The notes under the pieces were generated by a model, which did no database searches, had not been told where the DNA came from, and was given only the letters and a program-made list of their open reading frames with translations. This document shows positions 14,877-18,855 of a stretch of 18,855 nt of DNA, piece after piece (within the stretch, counting starts at the first letter, position 1; each line of letters starts with the position of its first letter). The position numbers were made by a program, and so were the translations under genes. The stretch is from Candidatus Bathyarchaeota archaeon (GTDB taxonomy: Archaea; Thermoproteota; Bathyarchaeia; TCS64). The stretch covers positions 1 to 18,855 of the forward strand of contig CALGBN010000546.1 of NCBI GenBank assembly GCA_937877765.1. Reading direction: 5' to 3'.

Positions 14877-16600
14877 CTTAGTCCAAGATATTTTAGTAGG
14901 TATTTGAATGCACCTGTGATTCTGATTCCAGCAAGTCCGGGCATTCTCAGTTCTCGTTTTGCTAGCACCGTTGAACGCATGGCTTCATCGATTTCATGCT
15001 TCAGTTCTAGATATTTTCTCTGACGCTCTGCCTCATCATTTGTAGTTGCAATTATATCATCAATACTATGCATTACGTCCCGCGCCATATTCAACCCATA
15101 GTTCACCTTCTCACCATGGGACTTGCTCGTGATTCCGACATCCATCTTGAGCTGATTCATTCTTATCATGGCTTCATAAGTTGCCTCAGCAACATCATCG
15201 CGAGTCATCCAATCTGTATGATAGCTTAGATAAAGTTTCCAGCTTGGCTGATATAGGGCTTCTTTGTGCTCTCTGAAAGTATAGTAAAGTTTTGTGAACC
15301 CATATTTTTCTGGGTTCTCATAGATCATGCTACCGGGGTCAAGAAAGGGAGCCATTGGAGCTGTGAACGCGAATATCTTGTTATTATTTTCCATCTTCTT
15401 GTATAGATGACGGGTATAATCGACGCTGTCTAATGCTGACTGATAACTTTGACCCGACAACCCAACCATAAAGTAGAGATCAATCTTGGTTGTACCAAGA
15501 TCAAGTGCGTTCTTGATGGTTTCCTCCATCTGAGCCGTGGTGTATGGTTTGCCCATTATCTTGCGTATAGCATCATCATGACTCTCTGGACTGATCTCAA
15601 GGGTCCAGTTAGGAGTGCTAGAGGCGATTTTTTTCATCCAATCTATGGGAACCATATCAAACACCTCAAAGGTAACAGTGTTATCAAGGTCTAACTCCTT
15701 GATCCCATCAAGTACTGCTTCAGCCCACTTTTTCCCACCTTGCCGTAGGTCGCCTATGAGGAAAATTGGTGCCTTGAAGTAATCACTGATGACGCTGATC
15801 TCTTCAACGAGTTTATCAGCTGATTTATGCGCAGGTCCATTACGATAAAAAAAATTCTTGAACGCATAACAGCTTCCACCACAAGTAATACAGTTATAGG
15901 CACATCCCTTGCATGTCAGAACCGCTGTGAAAGGATAGTCCATGAAGCTCTCGTAAGGCAGAGTACTCTCAAGGTCCCTGTGCCTAAGCACCAGCTTCAT
16001 TACCTCACTGTAATCAACCCAGAGATCATCCATATCTGTCGGCACAAAGGTCATTGGATTAACCTTTTTCCTACCATCCTTTGTTCGCCATGTAAGGTTC
16101 TCCACGTTTTCTGGTTCCTTTCCAGCAAAGATATGATTCATCAAGTCAAGAAGAGGCTTCTCAGTGGTATCGCCCCTCAAAATATAATCAATCTGGGGGA
16201 AGTGCTCAATTATCTCATCATGAAAATAGCTGGCAGATAAGCCGCCTAGTAGTATTGGTGCGTCTGGATGATGTTTCTTAACTATCTCAGCTATATCTAG
16301 ACTTCCAGCAGCTTGTGCTAACCAGTGTAGATCAAAACCATAGACCTTGGCGTCAAGTTTTTTTATAAACGCTTCAACATCAAATCTTGGGTTTTTTAGC
16401 ATCTTAACCGCGAGGTTGATTATGCGCGCTTTGTAGCCATTCTGTTCAAGATATCCTACCATGCTTACAAATCCTAAGGGATACATCTCGAAGACTGGTG
16501 TCGATGGTACGACGTCGCTTATGGGTCCATACATTGTTGGGCGTTCGCGAAAATCATAGACACTTGGAGCATGTAATAGAACTAGATCGACGCCGGGCAT
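14873..16600 (-). CDS. B12-binding-domain radical SAM protein (Ta0216-like)
   Basis: A 575-residue protein with an N-terminal cobalamin-binding fold (about 4-185; 'DLVLLHAPSVYDF', 'YPLGFVSMVGYLEQNGYKARIINLA', 'ILLGGLSASYFHDEI') and a radical SAM barrel from about 222. The [4Fe-4S] motif CxxxCxxC is C233, C237, C240, within 'TCKGCAYNCITCGGSC', which also has C230 and C244. A helical C-terminal part (about 470-575) ends with a basic amphipathic stretch. The 'CITCGGS' signature and length recall an archaeal group named after Thermoplasma Ta0216, as I remember it; its reaction is not known to me. Relatives methylate unactivated carbons or form lipid rings. The neighbourhood suggests a prenyl or quinone substrate. 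A TATA box 26 nt before ATG 16600 suggests a leaderless gene. Confidence 0.85.
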   Translation of the reverse strand: MPGVDLVLLHAPSVYDFRERPTMYGPISDVVPSTPVFEMYPLGFVSMVGYLEQNGYKARIINLAVKMLKNPRFDVEAFIKKLDAKVYGFDLHWLAQAAGSLDIAEIVKKHHPDAPILLGGLSASYFHDEIIEHFPQIDYILRGDTTEKPLLDLMNHIFAGKEPENVENLTWRTKDGRKKVNPMTFVPTDMDDLWVDYSEVMKLVLRHRDLESTLPYESFMDYPFTAVLTCKGCAYNCITCGGSCYAFKNFFYRNGPAHKSADKLVEEISVISDYFKAPIFLIGDLRQGGKKWAEAVLDGIKELDLDNTVTFEVFDMVPIDWMKKIASSTPNWTLEISPESHDDAIRKIMGKPYTTAQMEETIKNALDLGTTKIDLYFMVGLSGQSYQSALDSVDYTRHLYKKMENNNKIFAFTAPMAPFLDPGSMIYENPEKYGFTKLYYTFREHKEALYQPSWKLYLSYHTDWMTRDDVAEATYEAMIRMNQLKMDVGITSKSHGEKVNYGLNMARDVMHSIDDIIATTNDEAERQRKYLELKHEIDEAMRSTVLAKRELRMPGLAGIRITGAFKYLLKYLGLS

Positions 16601-16622
16601 AGACTCTTACAGGCATAATTCT

Positions 16623-16630
16623 ATTTTAAA
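16623..16630 (-). promoter_or_regulatory. TATA box for the radical SAM gene
   Basis: Minus-strand TTTAAAAT, preceded by GG, is centred 26 nt upstream of ATG 16600 and there is no Shine-Dalgarno site. This is a textbook leaderless archaeal promoter and separates the gene from ccmF upstream. Confidence 0.6.
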
Positions 16631-16675
16631 CCTATCCACATGATCACTTTGCTAAGAATTTATTGATGGAAAAGA

Positions 16676-18592
16676 TTACTCGTTGGACGGTTTTCTCATC
16701 TTTGTGATCGGATAGAAGATGCCAATACACATAATGAGTGTCCCCAACCAAATCAAATTCATCAAGGGGAAATAGATTACGCTGATAACGAACTCGTTTG
16801 GAATATAATCAATTCCCTCTAATTGATGGGCTAAAGCTCTATAGACAGTTGTTGAAGGGTGTAATACTAGATACACATCGTATCCAGGGGCCCGTATGAC
16901 AGTGGGTCTTGATACCATTCCATGCGCAGAATAAAGCAGGATATAAACATCCTTGGTATAGTCCGAACCATCCTTAGTGACCGTAACCGGTAGAACTAGC
17001 CCCGTGTATTCTGGCGCCAACTCAAAAGTTGATGTATCTGCAACGATCTCACCCGTAGGTTCAATAACCGTAAACTCACCGAAACTAAGCTCCATTTCAC
17101 CCAAGTCAAGCGAACCATTGGTATTACCCACAAGTTCACCATAGTTCGCTTCATTAGTTGAACTCAATAGTATACCAAGCAAAACAATAACGATACCCAA
17201 GTGAAGGAAGCTCCTATTCAACTGAGCCGATCTCTTCTTCATAAGACTATTAACCAAGTTATAGAGAACAGCAATACCTGCTATCGCGGTAATGGGAAGC
17301 CCAAGGTTCGCCAACATATTGCTCGTCGGGAACTCTAATACCACTCCAGCGAAGCCCAGTAATACAGCCCCAAACAAGGTAGCAGAGTATTTCTTCATAT
17401 CTAAAACCTCATAGAAGTGACAACCTATGAGCCCCGCCAAGAACAATAATACAAATGGATAAGCCCATTTATTGAAGAACGCAGCGTCTAGACTTACGTC
17501 TCCCCCTGTAAGCCCGCTGTTGATTATTGGGAATATGATGCCCCAGAGACTGATGACAGCGATCATAACAATGGAGATAAAACTCATCGACAAGGCTGCA
17601 TTGTACACGTTATCAGTCTTTATCTCAAACTCGAAATAACTCCAACCCTTTTTGCTCTTATTCACCAAATAATAAACGATGGTTATCCCCATCAACAGCA
17701 ACAAGACATACCCAATAGGCGAAGTACCGAAAGCGTGAACTGAAACCGCAAGCCCTCCACGAGTAACAGCTGAAGCAAATATAATCAGAGCACCAGTTAC
17801 CAATAGCATGAAGTCTTTTGATGTACTCTTTGCACTGGTCATCTGTGAAAGCAAGTGGAAATACGCGGTAAGAGTAAGCCATGGAACAAGGGATGAAGTC
17901 TCAACAGGGTCCCAAGCCCAGTAACCACCCCAACCAAGCACCTCATACGCCCACAAAGCACCAAGCGCAATCCCTAATGTGAGGAAAAGCCATGCCAGCG
18001 CCGCCATTGCCCTTGTAAGCCTTGGTTTTGAATCTGCTTGACTGAATGTGAACCCCAGTGCATAGATTGCTAACGCGTACCCAATGAATACCACCGGGGG
18101 ATGTATGAGCATCCACGGCGTTTTTAATAGTGGGTTAAGTCCCATTCCCTCAGTTGGAGTGAACAACATTGATTCAACAGGGTTCTGAATTATCAATATT
18201 ATAATCATAAAGACAAGAACCACATCAAAGAACTGGTAAACACTATACTGCTTCTTATCCTCACTCAATAACAACCTAAGAATCAGATACCCAACAGCAA
18301 AAACAAAAGCAAAGAAAAGCCAAGAACCGCCGTTACTAGCCCATGAAGCATATAGTTTTTCAGACCATCCAAGCGAAGAGCTAGTGTAATAGAAGACCTC
18401 TGATATCTTGTAATTACTTGTAAGGAAAGCGTATGCAAAGTAGAGATAGCTTATAATCACTAGTCCAGCGCCTAGAGCCAGAACAGGTAAACGATCATTG
18501 AGAATAGTTGTAGGCTTTTTTGATCTAAGATTGTACAAGTCATATAGTACGATGAACGCGGATACAATGATCAATATCTCTAGCAGTTCCAT
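16676..18592 (-). CDS. ccmF: CcmF-type cytochrome c haem lyase
   Basis: A 638-residue polytopic protein of normal CcmF length, joining haem to the CXXCH cysteines of exported apocytochromes in system I maturation. The tryptophan-rich WWD motif is present ('WGGYWAWDPVETSSLVPWL', about 221-239), as are 'GLNPLLKTPWMLIHPPVVFIGYA' (151-173, with the conserved His) and an early 'EKLYASWASNGGSWLFF' corresponding to the family's first loop. About fourteen hydrophobic segments are visible, with an external domain at about 490-600 before the last one. The start at ATG 18592 is leaderless with a TATA box 27 nt upstream. It serves the seven-haem cytochrome encoded nearby. CcmE, CcmA/B and CcmH are not in the window. 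Confidence 0.92.
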   Translation of the reverse strand: MELLEILIIVSAFIVLYDLYNLRSKKPTTILNDRLPVLALGAGLVIISYLYFAYAFLTSNYKISEVFYYTSSSLGWSEKLYASWASNGGSWLFFAFVFAVGYLILRLLLSEDKKQYSVYQFFDVVLVFMIIILIIQNPVESMLFTPTEGMGLNPLLKTPWMLIHPPVVFIGYALAIYALGFTFSQADSKPRLTRAMAALAWLFLTLGIALGALWAYEVLGWGGYWAWDPVETSSLVPWLTLTAYFHLLSQMTSAKSTSKDFMLLVTGALIIFASAVTRGGLAVSVHAFGTSPIGYVLLLLMGITIVYYLVNKSKKGWSYFEFEIKTDNVYNAALSMSFISIVMIAVISLWGIIFPIINSGLTGGDVSLDAAFFNKWAYPFVLLFLAGLIGCHFYEVLDMKKYSATLFGAVLLGFAGVVLEFPTSNMLANLGLPITAIAGIAVLYNLVNSLMKKRSAQLNRSFLHLGIVIVLLGILLSSTNEANYGELVGNTNGSLDLGEMELSFGEFTVIEPTGEIVADTSTFELAPEYTGLVLPVTVTKDGSDYTKDVYILLYSAHGMVSRPTVIRAPGYDVYLVLHPSTTVYRALAHQLEGIDYIPNEFVISVIYFPLMNLIWLGTLIMCIGIFYPITKMRKPSNE

Positions 18593-18614
18593 AGAGCCCT
18601 AAGCGTAATGATCG

Positions 18615-18656
18615 CTTTTAAACTTGGGAGTCCTCGAAAAGCACATCCTTTTAATT
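18615..18656. promoter_or_regulatory. Divergent promoters for ccmF and ccmC
   Basis: Minus-strand GTTTAAAAG (18615-18623) is centred 27 nt from the ccmF ATG. Plus-strand TTTTAATT (18649-18656) is centred about 33 nt from the TTG of the rightward gene. Two maturation genes thus share one short control region. Confidence 0.5.
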
Positions 18657-18685
18657 CTATCCTCAGGGAAATATTGTGATAACAA

Positions 18686-18786
18686 TTGGAGTTCAGGGAC
18701 GACATCTATCTCGGCATAACGGGGATCATCGTTACTCTTTCAGCATATTTCGCGTTATACATTGCCCCAGCTGAGGTAACTATGGG
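18686..18786 (+). CDS. ccmC: Probable CcmC (haem exporter) N-terminus, truncated by adapter
   Basis: About 33-34 native codons from TTG 18686 encode 'EFRDDIYLGITGIIVTLSAY' and then 'FALYIAPAEVTMG', an N-terminal membrane segment followed by the 'APxExxMG' that precedes the family's 'QRIFYFHVPSAW' in CcmC/CcsA proteins. The upstream in-frame TAA (18680-18682) leaves TTG as the only start. Identification rests on this short stretch and on the divergent ccmF. The frame happens to stay open through the adapter to a TGA at 18851-18853, giving an artefactual 55-residue chimera. Confidence 0.6.
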
Positions 18787-18855
18787 CTGTCTCTTATACA
18801 CATCTCCGAGCCCACGAGACCTCTCTACATCTCGTATGCCGTCTTCTGCTTGAAA
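18787..18855 (+). other. Illumina Nextera adapter read-through (artefact)
   Basis: The Tn5 mosaic end CTGTCTCTTATACACATCT starts at 18787, followed by CCGAGCCCACGAGAC (Nextera read 2 side), an 8-base index CTCTCTAC (18821-18828), then the P7 tail ATCTCGTATGCCGTCTTCTGC and trailing bases. The order is exactly that of a Nextera i7 adapter; as I recall the index is N707. This is library sequence, not genome, and should be trimmed. Confidence 0.98.

Noticed and set aside
1..18855. CRISPR array, transposon, prophage or toxin-antitoxin system
   Set aside because: I found no spaced direct repeats, transposase, integrase or phage structural gene, and no recognisable toxin-antitoxin pair. The Tn5 mosaic end at 18787 belongs to the sequencing library, not to a genomic transposon.

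Overview
The window reads as a piece of an archaeal genome, almost certainly a metagenome-assembled contig. The archaeal signs are TATA boxes centred about 22-27 nt upstream of start codons that have no ribosome binding site (leaderless genes), Shine-Dalgarno sites kept mainly for genes inside operons, 3'-CCA encoded in both tRNA genes, a geranylgeranyl reductase-family gene, an archaeal-type Lrp regulator, and a TackOD1-like zinc domain of the kind described from TACK (and, I believe, Asgard) archaea. I cannot name the lineage; a TACK or Asgard relative that makes quinones and c-type cytochromes is the best guess. The right edge is not biological: from about 18787 to 18855 the sequence is Illumina Nextera adapter with index and P7 tail, so the true archaeal sequence stops near 18786.

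Layout. 1-1284 (-): the 5' part of a TackOD1-like zinc protein whose C-terminal receiver domain runs off the left edge. 1397-1473 (-): tRNA-Phe. 1567-1941 (-): small HEXXH membrane protein, divergent from a large M28/DUF4910 aminopeptidase (2034-4046, +). 4087-4161 (+): tRNA-Val. 4246-5073 (-): a small hypothetical gene and a CBS-domain pair protein, divergent from an Lrp/AsnC regulator (5301-5759, +). 5852-7808 (+): a three-gene operon of a DUF454 membrane protein, a CPBP-family protease and a MenA-like UbiA prenyltransferase. 7865-10724 (-): a tightly coupled operon for a seven-heme cytochrome c, a Tat-exported four-cluster ferredoxin and an NrfD-type quinol-binding membrane subunit. 10868-13875 (-): geranylgeranyl reductase, long-chain polyprenyl diphosphate synthase (no canonical start codon) and a UbiE/MenG-like methyltransferase. 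13938-14876 (+): ArsA-type ATPase, convergent with a B12-binding radical SAM protein (14873-16600, -). 16676-18592 (-): CcmF-type haem lyase, divergent from the first 34 codons of a probable CcmC (18686 onward, cut by the adapter).

From 6909 to the right end nearly every gene fits one theme: building a menaquinone-type quinone (tail synthesis, tail attachment, ring methylation, possible tail saturation, and perhaps a radical-SAM modification), using it at the membrane (NrfD, ferredoxin, multihaem cytochrome), and making the cytochrome (CcmF, CcmC). No catalytic terminal reductase lies in the window, so the electron acceptor is unknown. No gene-free stretch exceeds 300 bases. I saw no CRISPR array, IS element, transposase or phage gene.
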